A stretch of 12,158 bases of DNA from Prevotella sp. UBA3675 (lineage in GTDB: Bacteria > Bacteroidota > Bacteroidia > Bacteroidales > Bacteroidaceae), in assembly GCA_002372235.1 (NCBI GenBank), contig DFJI01000042.1, forward strand, positions 15,104 to 27,261, in the 5' to 3' direction. The notes under the pieces are model-generated. The model did not search any database. It was given only the letters and a program-made list of their open reading frames with translations, and was not told where the DNA came from. How positions within the stretch are numbered: position 1 is the stretch's first letter; every line of letters begins with the position of its first letter. Positions 6,462 to 12,158 of the stretch are shown piece after piece. The translations under genes and the position numbers were made by a program.

Positions 6462-8216
6462 CTATTTTGCCATATAGGTTGCAATACGCTTAGCCACGTT
6501 CTCCTTGAGGTTGCTGTAGAAGAACGAGTAGTCGTTTTCGTGGAAGCTGGCCGGTCCGAAGAAATCTTTCCCTTCGGTGACGGGAGCTGTTGTGTTAGTC
6601 ACGATGACGCCGCGAGCGAGGTTTATCTGTGCGTCAACGCCGAGGTCGACGAACTCACGTTCGCCTGTTTCTTTGTTATGCACGAGCGAACCCTTGTTCT
6701 CGCTGGCGGATGCGTAGGTTTCGTCGAGCTTCCAGTTCAGCGGGTTGATGCTCATAGCACCCGGCAGCACCACGACGTTCCTGGCGTTCTCCTCTATGTT
6801 CTTGGGGCCCTCGGTGTTATAGCTGATGATGACACCCGTGTCGCTCTCGCCTGTCGCGAACTTCAGGTATGGATATTGCTCGAGATCGTCTTTCGTGATG
6901 GAGAAGCCAATGGGATAGGCGGCTACCATGCGCTTATAATAGTCCTGATGTTCCTTGAAATAGTTTTTCAACACATACTTGACCATGGCCGAACCCTGGC
7001 TGTGGCCCGCAATGATGAACGGCCGACCGTTGTTGCAGTTCTCAAAGTAGTAGTCGAGTGCGGCTTTGATGTCAGTATAGGATAAACCTGCAAGTGCTGG
7101 CTCAATACTTCCGTATTTCTTTGAAACTTCTCCAGCATACTTCATGCCAACCTGACGGTAGTATGGTGCAAACACGTTGCAAGACTCGTCAAATACGGTT
7201 GCATTCGTCTCATATTCGCCATTCGCACGCAATATCATCTCAAGGTTGTCGATCGGTACGTAATTGGTGGCACCATCGTCGAAACTCGACTCAATGTACG
7301 AAGTTGAGTAGATGTAGATAGCATCAACGTCTTTGGTGATTTCCGGAAACGCAAGCCAGTTGACATCATCGCTGTAATCGATAGTCTCCGGCTGTACTCT
7401 CGTCATCTGGAATGAAGCTGTGTAAGTCGAACCGTCCTCGCGAACACGCAGGGCCGTTGCTTTCATCACATCATCCTTGATGCTTTCAATTTCCCACCAC
7501 TCACGCAGTTCCTCGCTGTTTTTTGTATCCTGCCAGCGGGTGCAGAGCAATGTGCCATCGACGAAGTAGTCTGCCAGGTAGTGGGGAGCTTCTACCCACT
7601 TGTTGTCCACCAAGTCGTAGAATGCGTAGTTGCCGGCGGCCATACATTCCCAACGGTGTACCTCATCGTTAGTTGGGTCACCCAAATCTCTGGTCACCTT
7701 GCCTTCCCATGTGCCAAGGAAAGCTGACTCATAGTCTTTTGTCACGCGTACCCAGCGCTCCTCTTCATATACCTCGTGATAAGCCTCTTTGCCATCAACA
7801 AGGACAGTCCATTCGGAACTCAGCACCATATCATTATCCGTAATAGAGGAAACGGTAACATTCAGCACATGTGTGGTGTGGTCATCTTCCTTCGCTGTAA
7901 TGATCATTTTGTTTCCGTCGATCTTGACGTCGGCTTCCAGCTCGTCGTTCCACGACTTGCTATAGAAATCAGAAAGACTACCGTGTGCTTTCGTAGGTGA
8001 ATCGAATGTGACAACAGCTTTCAAGTTGGTTGGACACGGCTTGCCGTCCAGTTCGGCAGTCATCCATTTGCCGACAATTTTCTCAGCAAGGTTGATGTCA
8101 GGTTGTGGGACGGGGGGTTGTGGGACGGGGGTGTCTTCGTTCGACGAGCACGCCATGAACACGCTTGTGCCGCAAATCAGGATGGCGGCGAGCATCCACT
8201 TTTTAAATACTCTCAT
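6462..8216 (-). CDS. DUF3089 alpha/beta hydrolase lipoprotein with N-terminal lipocalin-like region
   Basis: A 584-residue predicted lipoprotein. The ATG at 8216 is chosen: it gives a compact signal peptide (MRVFKKWMLAAILICG) with lipobox SVFMAC (Cys23). A TTG nine codons upstream (8243) only adds an unlikely leader. After a Pro-Gln-rich linker, residues about 40-155 and 160-275 contain two beta-rich, lipocalin-like segments (IVGKWMTAEL and FLGTWEGKV openings). From about residue 285 the protein matches the DUF3089 hydrolase family: WLAFPE, a DAIYIYSTSY strand, NVFAPYYRQ, and the nucleophile elbow GHSQGS with Ser406. His569 in FHEND is a candidate catalytic histidine. It probably acts on esters at the outer membrane. 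It is the first gene after the regulator and its terminator, so it likely heads the hydrolase operon. Confidence 0.87.
   Translation of the reverse strand: MRVFKKWMLAAILICGTSVFMACSSNEDTPVPQPPVPQPDINLAEKIVGKWMTAELDGKPCPTNLKAVVTFDSPTKAHGSLSDFYSKSWNDELEADVKIDGNKMIITAKEDDHTTHVLNVTVSSITDNDMVLSSEWTVLVDGKEAYHEVYEEERWVRVTKDYESAFLGTWEGKVTRDLGDPTNDEVHRWECMAAGNYAFYDLVDNKWVEAPHYLADYFVDGTLLCTRWQDTKNSEELREWWEIESIKDDVMKATALRVREDGSTYTASFQMTRVQPETIDYSDDVNWLAFPEITKDVDAIYIYSTSYIESSFDDGATNYVPIDNLEMILRANGEYETNATVFDESCNVFAPYYRQVGMKYAGEVSKKYGSIEPALAGLSYTDIKAALDYYFENCNNGRPFIIAGHSQGSAMVKYVLKNYFKEHQDYYKRMVAAYPIGFSITKDDLEQYPYLKFATGESDTGVIISYNTEGPKNIEENARNVVVLPGAMSINPLNWKLDETYASASENKGSLVHNKETGEREFVDLGVDAQINLARGVIVTNTTAPVTEGKDFFGPASFHENDYSFFYSNLKENVAKRIATYMAK
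8101..8131. repeat. Two 15-bp tandem repeats forming a G-quadruplex-type motif inside the DUF3089 gene
   Basis: The 15-bp unit GGTTGTGGGACGGGG occurs twice head to tail at 8101-8115 and 8116-8130. It encodes a five-residue repeat (VPQPP / VPQPD) in the linker just after the lipidated cysteine. From 8107 to 8131 the plus strand carries four runs of three or more G, separated by AC, TTGT and AC, which meets the usual quadruplex pattern. The plus strand is the template for this gene, about 85-110 bases into the ORF. Confidence 0.7.
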
Positions 8217-8256
8217 GTTAAAAATAATTTTGGGGTTATACAAACAAATATATTGG

Positions 8257-8264
8257 CAAAGGTA
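8257..8264 (-). promoter_or_regulatory. Bacteroidetes -7 promoter box for the DUF3089/esterase operon
   Basis: The minus strand reads TACCTTTG, matching the Bacteroidetes -7 consensus TAnnTTTG, about 40 bases upstream of the DUF3089 ATG and just after the regulator's terminator. A clear TTTG -33 element is not visible at the expected distance, which suits a promoter that needs an activator. The start site is inferred to lie near 8250. Confidence 0.55.
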
Positions 8265-8277
8265 GCATTTTCCCTAT

Positions 8278-8315
8278 AAAAAGAATCACGGCTCGGAAGG
8301 TGGGCCGTGATTCTT
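8278..8315 (-). terminator. Intrinsic terminator of the AraC-type regulator gene
   Basis: A perfect 12-bp inverted repeat (8281-8292 and 8304-8315, AAGAATCACGGC and its complement) has an 11-base loop. Read on the minus strand, it is followed by a run of five T (8282-8278). It lies 35 bases after the regulator stop at 8351, so it should separate regulator transcription from the downstream hydrolase operon. Confidence 0.8.
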
Positions 8316-8347
8316 GCTGAATCTGCTACATTTTTTGCTGATTCTGC
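8314..8347 (-). promoter_or_regulatory. Candidate AraC-family operator: direct repeats spaced 21 bp
   Basis: TTGCTGAATCTGC (8314-8326) and TTGCTGATTCTGC (8335-8347) agree in 12 of 13 bases, with starts exactly 21 bp apart, two turns of the helix. AraC-family dimers typically bind direct repeats with this period. The pair lies between the regulator's stop codon and the promoter of the DUF3089 gene, about 50-85 bases upstream of the -7 box, a usual activator position. Copy one overlaps the last bases of the terminator stem. Binding is inferred, not shown. Confidence 0.45.
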
Positions 8348-8350
8348 CAC

Positions 8351-9550
8351 TTAGAGCTTCCCCAGCCCTTCATATTGGACCTTGTCCTCCGGACGAGCCT
8401 GCTTACGCTCGGCAGAGTTCAAGCGAGCTTGACTCTGCTCTTGCTCGCTCGCAGCCTTCATCCATGCAGTCACCGACTGCCCCATCTTGCGTTTGAAGGC
8501 ATCGCTAAAGGTGCGGTAACTGTGGAAGCCGCTTTCCTGGGCCAACTGTTGGGCGGTGAAAGAACGCTTGACAGTAACAGCACCCTGATAGAGACTGACG
8601 AAGTGATTGATGCGAAGATTATTGATAAAGGCATTGTAAGTCGTGCCCTGACTGGAGAAATATTGGCTGAGATAGAATCGGTTAGTTCCAATGGATTGGG
8701 CAAGTTGGAAAATGCTCAAATCGTTCTGTAGGTAGAGTCGCGTGTCTATGCAATGTTGCTGTAGCAATGATTCTATGCTGTTGCGAATGGATAATGGGAG
8801 CTTGTTGTCTTCCACATTTTCTGTGGTGACAATTTCCTCTTCCTCATCAGTAGTGTGGATGCTCAGGTCGCTTAACGTTTCCACCCGCCACACGAGATAG
8901 CAGATAAGTATAACGTCTGTCACCTCCATAGCATATTCGAATATCAGGCCACCCTCATCAAGCGAATAAATAACGTACACCAGCAAAAAGATGCCCAATA
9001 CCAGGAAGTTCTGCCATACTTCCTTGTGCTCCAGGTCGGCATAATTGTCACGCAGCCAGCGTCCGTATTGCCTGATTGCGCATGCCATATATATGATAAC
9101 GCCCAACCACATCAGCAGGAAATAGGCATATAACACTGGCAGAAGGTCACCACTACGACTGGCAATGCACCACGTCAATCCTACAATGAGTGGCGCTATC
9201 ATCACGGCAACAGGCCACAACGGACGCCTGCGGTCTTGCAGCATAGTGAGCAATACGATGATCGTCAGAGGAATGATCGTCATACTGTCGAGTAATCCGG
9301 CTATAAGACTGCCTAGCTTCACATCATCAGGAGAGGTGAGAAAATACATCGGCAGATACCACAGGTGGCACAAGGCAACAGAACCAAAGAAGGCTGCAGT
9401 CCAACGGCGCAGCCGTGTTGGCGGTGTAATGTCTTTGGCGAAAGCATTACCCTGACGGAACAGCAGATAGCAACATGCGATCAAAGCCAGCATGGCCACT
9501 GATGCATAAAACATTAGAAAAAAAGTATCATCCCTAATCTGATCGTACAT
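8351..9550 (-). CDS. Membrane-anchored AraC-family transcriptional regulator
   Basis: A 399-residue regulator with a membrane N-terminal half and a DNA-binding C-terminal half. Seven hydrophobic segments are visible at about residues 10-31, 50-72, 80-103, 111-130, 137-159, 181-204 and 211-231. An acidic linker (DEEEE near 245) follows. The AraC/XylS two-helix-turn-helix domain spans about 278-376: first helix-turn-helix around LSIFQLAQSIGTNRFYLSQY, second around FTAQQLAQESGFHSYRTFSD, ending with the family signature AFKRKMGQSVTAW. A charged tail follows. No kinase, receiver or sugar-binding domain is present, so the signal is probably sensed in or at the membrane. It lies directly upstream of the hydrolase genes on the same strand, ends in its own terminator, and is the obvious candidate to control them. 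The ligand is unknown. Confidence 0.88.
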   Translation of the reverse strand: MYDQIRDDTFFLMFYASVAMLALIACCYLLFRQGNAFAKDITPPTRLRRWTAAFFGSVALCHLWYLPMYFLTSPDDVKLGSLIAGLLDSMTIIPLTIIVLLTMLQDRRRPLWPVAVMIAPLIVGLTWCIASRSGDLLPVLYAYFLLMWLGVIIYMACAIRQYGRWLRDNYADLEHKEVWQNFLVLGIFLLVYVIYSLDEGGLIFEYAMEVTDVILICYLVWRVETLSDLSIHTTDEEEEIVTTENVEDNKLPLSIRNSIESLLQQHCIDTRLYLQNDLSIFQLAQSIGTNRFYLSQYFSSQGTTYNAFINNLRINHFVSLYQGAVTVKRSFTAQQLAQESGFHSYRTFSDAFKRKMGQSVTAWMKAASEQEQSQARLNSAERKQARPEDKVQYEGLGKL

Positions 9551-9570
9551 GATTGATAAGTCTTTGCCTG

Positions 9571-9578
9571 CAAAAGTA
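9571..9578 (-). promoter_or_regulatory. -7 promoter box of the AraC-type regulator
   Basis: The minus strand reads TACTTTTG, a full match to TAnnTTTG, 21 bases upstream of the regulator ATG at 9550. A -33 TTTG is not obvious. The 5' untranslated leader would be only about 10-15 bases. Confidence 0.5.
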
Positions 9579-9965
9579 CAAAAACTTTAGGAATTAGTGG
9601 CTTTGTCGCCTCGTTTTTTGCTTGGTATTGTTGGTTACTTTTGGAAAGATTTTCATATTAAACCAATGCAAAAGTAATCATTTTTCGTGAAACGCGTGCA
9701 ACGATTGCCTTGTTTTCTATTACGGAGGCTAAAAAGCTTAGCTGAGATATGAAATAACAGGTTGTATTTTTTCGATTTTCAAGACAAATGAAAAAGTCAA
9801 TCTAGAGAAAAAATGGGGCTTTTCGGGGCTTTTCCGCCAGAGAAGCAGTGTTTGTTTTGTGAAACAACTGTTCAAAACGACGCTTTTTTAACATTTCTTT
9901 TCCGCTATTTTGCGATTTTCGCCACCATTTCACAACCTCGTAGCGACAAAAACAAGTTAGGTTTC

Positions 9966-10020
9966 AGCCTAAATCACGACTCGAATTAGGAAACTTCACG
10001 TCACGATTTAGGCTAAATCG
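9966..10020. repeat. Inverted repeat of AGCCTAAATC with an embedded 17-bp palindrome
   Basis: AGCCTAAATC (9966-9975) and GATTTAGGCT (10005-10014) are perfect 10-bp inverted copies 29 bases apart. The right arm is part of a near-perfect palindrome at 10004-10020, CGATTTAG-G-CTAAATCG. The same CCTAAAT core recurs twice more to the right. This could be a dimeric regulator site or a dispersed repeat element; it has no T tract. Confidence 0.6.
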
Positions 10021-10162
10021 CTTCGCAATCTAACCTAAATGGTCAGACCATCTATCCACCATGACAACATGAAATAACCTAAATCACCGAAAACACCTAT
10101 TACAAAAGGCATTTCAAGACCACTGCTTTTACAACACATTGATAATCAAACGGTTGCAAAAA

Positions 10163-10224
10163 GCTCAAAACTCGCAAATTTCAGAGCGAGTTAGAGGTTG
10201 CTGATTATTTTGCGAGTTTTGAGC
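10163..10224 (-). terminator. 16-bp perfect inverted repeat downstream of ruvA, possible terminator or mRNA structure
   Basis: GCTCAAAACTCGCAAA (10163-10178) and its exact complement (10209-10224) flank a 30-base loop, beginning 21 bases after the ruvA stop. Inside it an alternative 7-bp hairpin is possible (AACTCGC 10169-10175 with GCGAGTT 10186-10192). On the minus strand only a short T-rich stretch follows, so it is a weak terminator candidate; it may be a 3' protective structure or a repeat element. Confidence 0.5.
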
Positions 10225-10245
10225 GAGATAATCGTATAAAAAGAT

Positions 10246-10875
10246 TTACTTGATCTGCTTCAAGGCCAATTTCACCACCTGCTCCACAGGCAGCGACGGC
10301 TGTTCCTGCAGGATGGCCACCACCACCTTTTGCGAGGGAGCCGGAGCAAAGCCCAGCATGGTGAGCGCAGCCACAGCCTCATCGCGCACGGCAGTATTGA
10401 CGGGGGCAGCAATAGCGCCACCAGCAGGAATCTCGGTGGTGATGCCAAGAGCCACAATCTTGTCGCGCAGATCCACAATAATGCGCTGCGCTGTCATCTT
10501 ACCTATTCCCTTAATACTCTGAATGAGCTTGGCATTGCCTGTTGAGATGGCATTGCACAGCTCAGCCACACTCATGCCCGAAAGCATCATGCGAGCCGTG
10601 TTCGCCCCTACCCCACTCACCGTAATGAGCAGCTCAAACATCTCGCGTTCCTTTTTATTATAGAAGCCATAGAGCACGTAGGCATCCTCACGAATGGCTT
10701 CATACACATAAAGTTTCACCGGCTCTTTGGCAGTTCCCCCGGGATGGCTGAGATGTTTCTGACAGGCCGTATAAGTGTTCAGCGATATGTTCAAGCCGTA
10801 GCCCACTCCTGATGCCTCTATCGTGGCATAGGCTGGTGTGAGCTCAGTCAACTCACCCTTAATGTATTCTATCAT
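10246..10875 (-). CDS. ruvA: Holliday junction branch migration protein RuvA
   Basis: RuvA, 209 residues, the usual length for the family. It forms the tetramer that binds four-way DNA junctions and loads the RuvB motor for branch migration in recombination repair; RuvC then resolves the junction. The N-terminal OB-fold opens MIEYIKGELTELTPAYATIE (residues 1-65). The two helix-hairpin-helix elements are visible as TVSGVGANTARMML (from about 85) and SIKGIGKMTAQRII (120-133). A flexible Ala/Gly/Pro linker (about 145-162) leads to the RuvB-contacting domain III (EAVAALTMLGF onward). It is divergent from ddh with 201 bases between starts. In relatives sprA normally follows soon after; here about 9.3 kb separates them. 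Confidence 0.97.
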   Translation of the reverse strand: MIEYIKGELTELTPAYATIEASGVGYGLNISLNTYTACQKHLSHPGGTAKEPVKLYVYEAIREDAYVLYGFYNKKEREMFELLITVSGVGANTARMMLSGMSVAELCNAISTGNAKLIQSIKGIGKMTAQRIIVDLRDKIVALGITTEIPAGGAIAAPVNTAVRDEAVAALTMLGFAPAPSQKVVVAILQEQPSLPVEQVVKLALKQIK

Positions 10876-10998
10876 GATTCTTCAATTGTATATATACACA
10901 AAAAAAATAACGCTCCAAGGCACTTTTTTATTGTGCAGCAAAGTTCATTTGGCAATCATGCTTTCACTTTCAACATTTTTTGAAACTTTTTCTGTCAT

Positions 10999-11033
10999 TT
11001 TGCCATCGAATAGCGAAAAATTATGTACTTTTG
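10999..11033 (+). promoter_or_regulatory. Promoter of ddh
   Basis: The -7 box TACTTTTG (11026-11033) matches TAnnTTTG exactly. A TTTG at 10999-11002 can serve as the -33 element, though the 23-base spacing is a few bases longer than usual. The inferred start lies near 11040, giving a leader of about 35 bases before the ATG at 11077. Confidence 0.65.
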
Positions 11034-11076
11034 CACGCAGAAATACTTTTTTTAGCAACACAAATCAACAGAAAAG

Positions 11077-11976
11077 ATGAAGAAAATCAGAGTAGCCGTC
11101 GTTGGTTACGGCAACATCGGAAAGTATGCTCTTGAGGCACTCGAGGTAGCACCCGACATGGAGGTGGCTGGCATCGTGCGCCGTCAAGGTGCTGAGGACA
11201 AGCCACAGGAACTGGCTCAGTATAAGGTTGTGAAGGATATCCGTGAGCTAAAGGACGTTGACGTGGCCATCCTCGCCACCCCTACCCACTCATGTGAGGA
11301 GTATGCACGACAGATTCTGCCATTAGGCATCAACACCGTCGATTCGTTCGACATCCACACCCTGATTCGCGACTACCGCCGCAATCTGATGGAACTGAAC
11401 AAGCAGACCAACACCGTCAGCGTGATTGCAGCAGGATGGGACCCAGGAAGCGACTCTATCGTTCGTACGCTCATGCAGAGTCTGGCACCCAAAGGATTGT
11501 CATATACCAACTTCGGCCCGGGCATGTCGATGGGCCACTCGGTGTGCGTGCGCTCAAAGGAGGGCGTGAAGAACGCACTGTCGATGACCATCCCCCTCGG
11601 TGAGGGCATCCACCGCCGCATGGTCTATGTGGAACTGGAAGAGGGAGCCAAGCTCGACGAGGTCACCAAAGCCATCAAGGCCGACCCTTACTTTGCCTCC
11701 GACGAGACCCACGTGTTCCAGGTGGAGAGCGTTGATGACGTGCGCGACATGGGCCATGGTGTGAACCTGATGCGCAAGGGTGTATCAGGAAAGACCCAGA
11801 ACCAGCGACTGGAGTTCAACATGAGCATCAACAACCCTGCCCTCACGGGTCAGGTGCTGGTCAACGTGGCTCGCGCCTCCATGCGTCTGCAGCCCGGTTG
11901 CTACACGATGGTGGAGATTCCCGTCATCGACATGCTGCCCGGCGACAAGGAAGACCTCATCAGTCATCTGGTGTAG
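11077..11976 (+). CDS. ddh: meso-Diaminopimelate D-dehydrogenase
   Basis: NADP-dependent meso-diaminopimelate dehydrogenase, 299 residues. It makes meso-diaminopimelate in one reductive amination from tetrahydrodipicolinate and ammonia, supplying lysine and peptidoglycan, and is cytoplasmic. The N-terminal Rossmann motif is VVGYGNIG (8-15), with VRRQ at residues 34-37 after the second strand, consistent with NADP. Active-site segments of the family follow: VDSFDIH (Asp92), AAGWDPGSDS (Trp121, Asp122), GPGMSMGHS (148-155), EGIHRR (176-181), and EFNMSINNPALTG (from 246). The length and sequence resemble the shorter (type II) enzymes rather than the roughly 320-residue Corynebacterium form. It has its own promoter and terminator, so it is monocistronic, and has no evident link to the hydrolase genes. 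Confidence 0.95.
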   Translation: MKKIRVAVVGYGNIGKYALEALEVAPDMEVAGIVRRQGAEDKPQELAQYKVVKDIRELKDVDVAILATPTHSCEEYARQILPLGINTVDSFDIHTLIRDYRRNLMELNKQTNTVSVIAAGWDPGSDSIVRTLMQSLAPKGLSYTNFGPGMSMGHSVCVRSKEGVKNALSMTIPLGEGIHRRMVYVELEEGAKLDEVTKAIKADPYFASDETHVFQVESVDDVRDMGHGVNLMRKGVSGKTQNQRLEFNMSINNPALTGQVLVNVARASMRLQPGCYTMVEIPVIDMLPGDKEDLISHLV

Positions 11977-12013
11977 AAGCAGCCATGCTGTTTCATAAAG
12001 GTACATTTTTTTC

Positions 12014-12042
12014 ACCGAATCGCTTGGCGGTTCGGTTTTTTT
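12014..12042 (+). terminator. Intrinsic terminator of ddh
   Basis: A 10-bp stem (ACCGAATCGC 12014-12023 with GCGGTTCGGT 12027-12036, one T-G wobble) has a TTG loop and is followed by a run of seven T (12036-12042). It lies 37 bases after the ddh stop. It is strong and one-directional. Confidence 0.9.
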
Positions 12043-12054
12043 ATGCTATCTTTG
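12024..12054 (+). promoter_or_regulatory. Promoter overlapping the ddh terminator
   Basis: TATCTTTG (12047-12054) matches the -7 consensus TAnnTTTG, and the TTG in the terminator loop (12024-12026) sits 20 bases upstream, a correct -33 spacing. Transcription would start near 12060 and run off the right edge. Terminator and promoter share bases, so the two genes are separated by almost no spacer. Confidence 0.55.
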
Positions 12055-12059
12055 CCCCG

Positions 12060-12158
12060 ACTCTCAGAGTTCGATAAAGTTCAGGCAATAACCGCCAGAC
12101 ACTCCATGAGAGCCACGACATATTAAAAGGCGTTATTTGCTATTAAGTCCTCGCATTT
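12060..12158 (+). ncRNA. Candidate structured RNA or 5' leader (runs off right edge)
   Basis: Downstream of the promoter there is no ORF of useful length, but complementary segments are present. CTCTCA (12061-12066) can pair with TGAGAG (12108-12113). A bulged stem can also form between the segment starting GCAATAACCGCC near 12085 and the GGCGTTATTTGC near 12130-12141. This could be a small RNA such as a 6S-like RNA, or the leader of a gene outside the window. I do not recognise it as a known riboswitch. It is cut by the window edge. Confidence 0.25.

Larger units (their letters stand above)
9551..10245. other. AT-rich gene-free region between ruvA and the regulator
   Basis: About 700 bases hold no credible ORF. 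Besides the regulator's promoter and the two inverted-repeat structures listed separately, the stretch has a 10-bp tandem repeat (GGGGCTTTTC, 9815-9824 and 9825-9834) and scattered copies of CCTAAAT in either orientation (9968-9974, 10006-10012, 10034-10040, 10078-10084). It may mark one edge of the hydrolase island; no integrase, att-like duplication or IS end was seen. Confidence 0.6.

Noticed and set aside
8217..8243. Upstream TTG start adding nine residues to the DUF3089 protein.
   Set aside because: The ATG at 8216 gives a normal lipoprotein signal peptide; the extension overlaps the likely leader just downstream of the promoter and adds an atypical N-terminus.
12106..12126. Tiny ORF encoding MRATTY as a possible leader peptide.
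   Set aside because: Six codons, with no attenuator-like run of one amino acid and no visible downstream gene in the window to test the idea.

Overview
The window looks like a Bacteroidales chromosome, most likely Prevotella or Segatella. Three things point there: the start of sprA (a type 9 secretion gene), a 299-residue meso-diaminopimelate dehydrogenase of the Prevotella-like type, and promoters with the Bacteroidetes -7 box TAnnTTTG rather than E. coli-type boxes. The assignment is read from protein sequence only; no database was searched.

Layout. Everything from ruvA leftwards is on the minus strand. In minus-strand order: ruvA (10875-10246); a roughly 0.7 kb AT-rich gap with inverted repeats; a membrane-anchored AraC-type regulator (9550-8351); a terminator, a candidate AraC-type direct repeat and a promoter (8350-8217); a DUF3089 alpha/beta hydrolase lipoprotein (8216-6462); two tandem type-B carboxylesterases (6402-4822 and 4805-3243); a 47-residue small ORF (3195-3052); a secretory-lipase-like lipoprotein (2991-1366); a gap with three 22-bp tandem repeats; and the first 322 codons of sprA, which starts at TTG and runs off the left edge. 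On the plus strand, ddh (11077-11976) is divergent from ruvA. It ends at a strong terminator, directly followed by a promoter that drives a possibly structured transcript off the right edge.

How the genes may work together. ruvA and sprA (sov in Porphyromonas) are commonly close neighbours in Bacteroidetes, so the five hydrolase and regulator genes plus the small ORF look like an accessory ester-hydrolase island placed between two conserved genes. The two lipoproteins are probably anchored in the outer membrane and may face outward. The two carboxylesterases have no signal peptide and should be cytoplasmic. This suggests ester cleavage outside the cell, uptake, then a second cleavage inside, controlled by a membrane-sensing AraC regulator. 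The substrate is unknown; acylated or feruloylated plant glycans, lipids, or drug- or bile-type esters are possibilities, not conclusions. No CRISPR array, rRNA, tRNA or recognisable transposase was seen.
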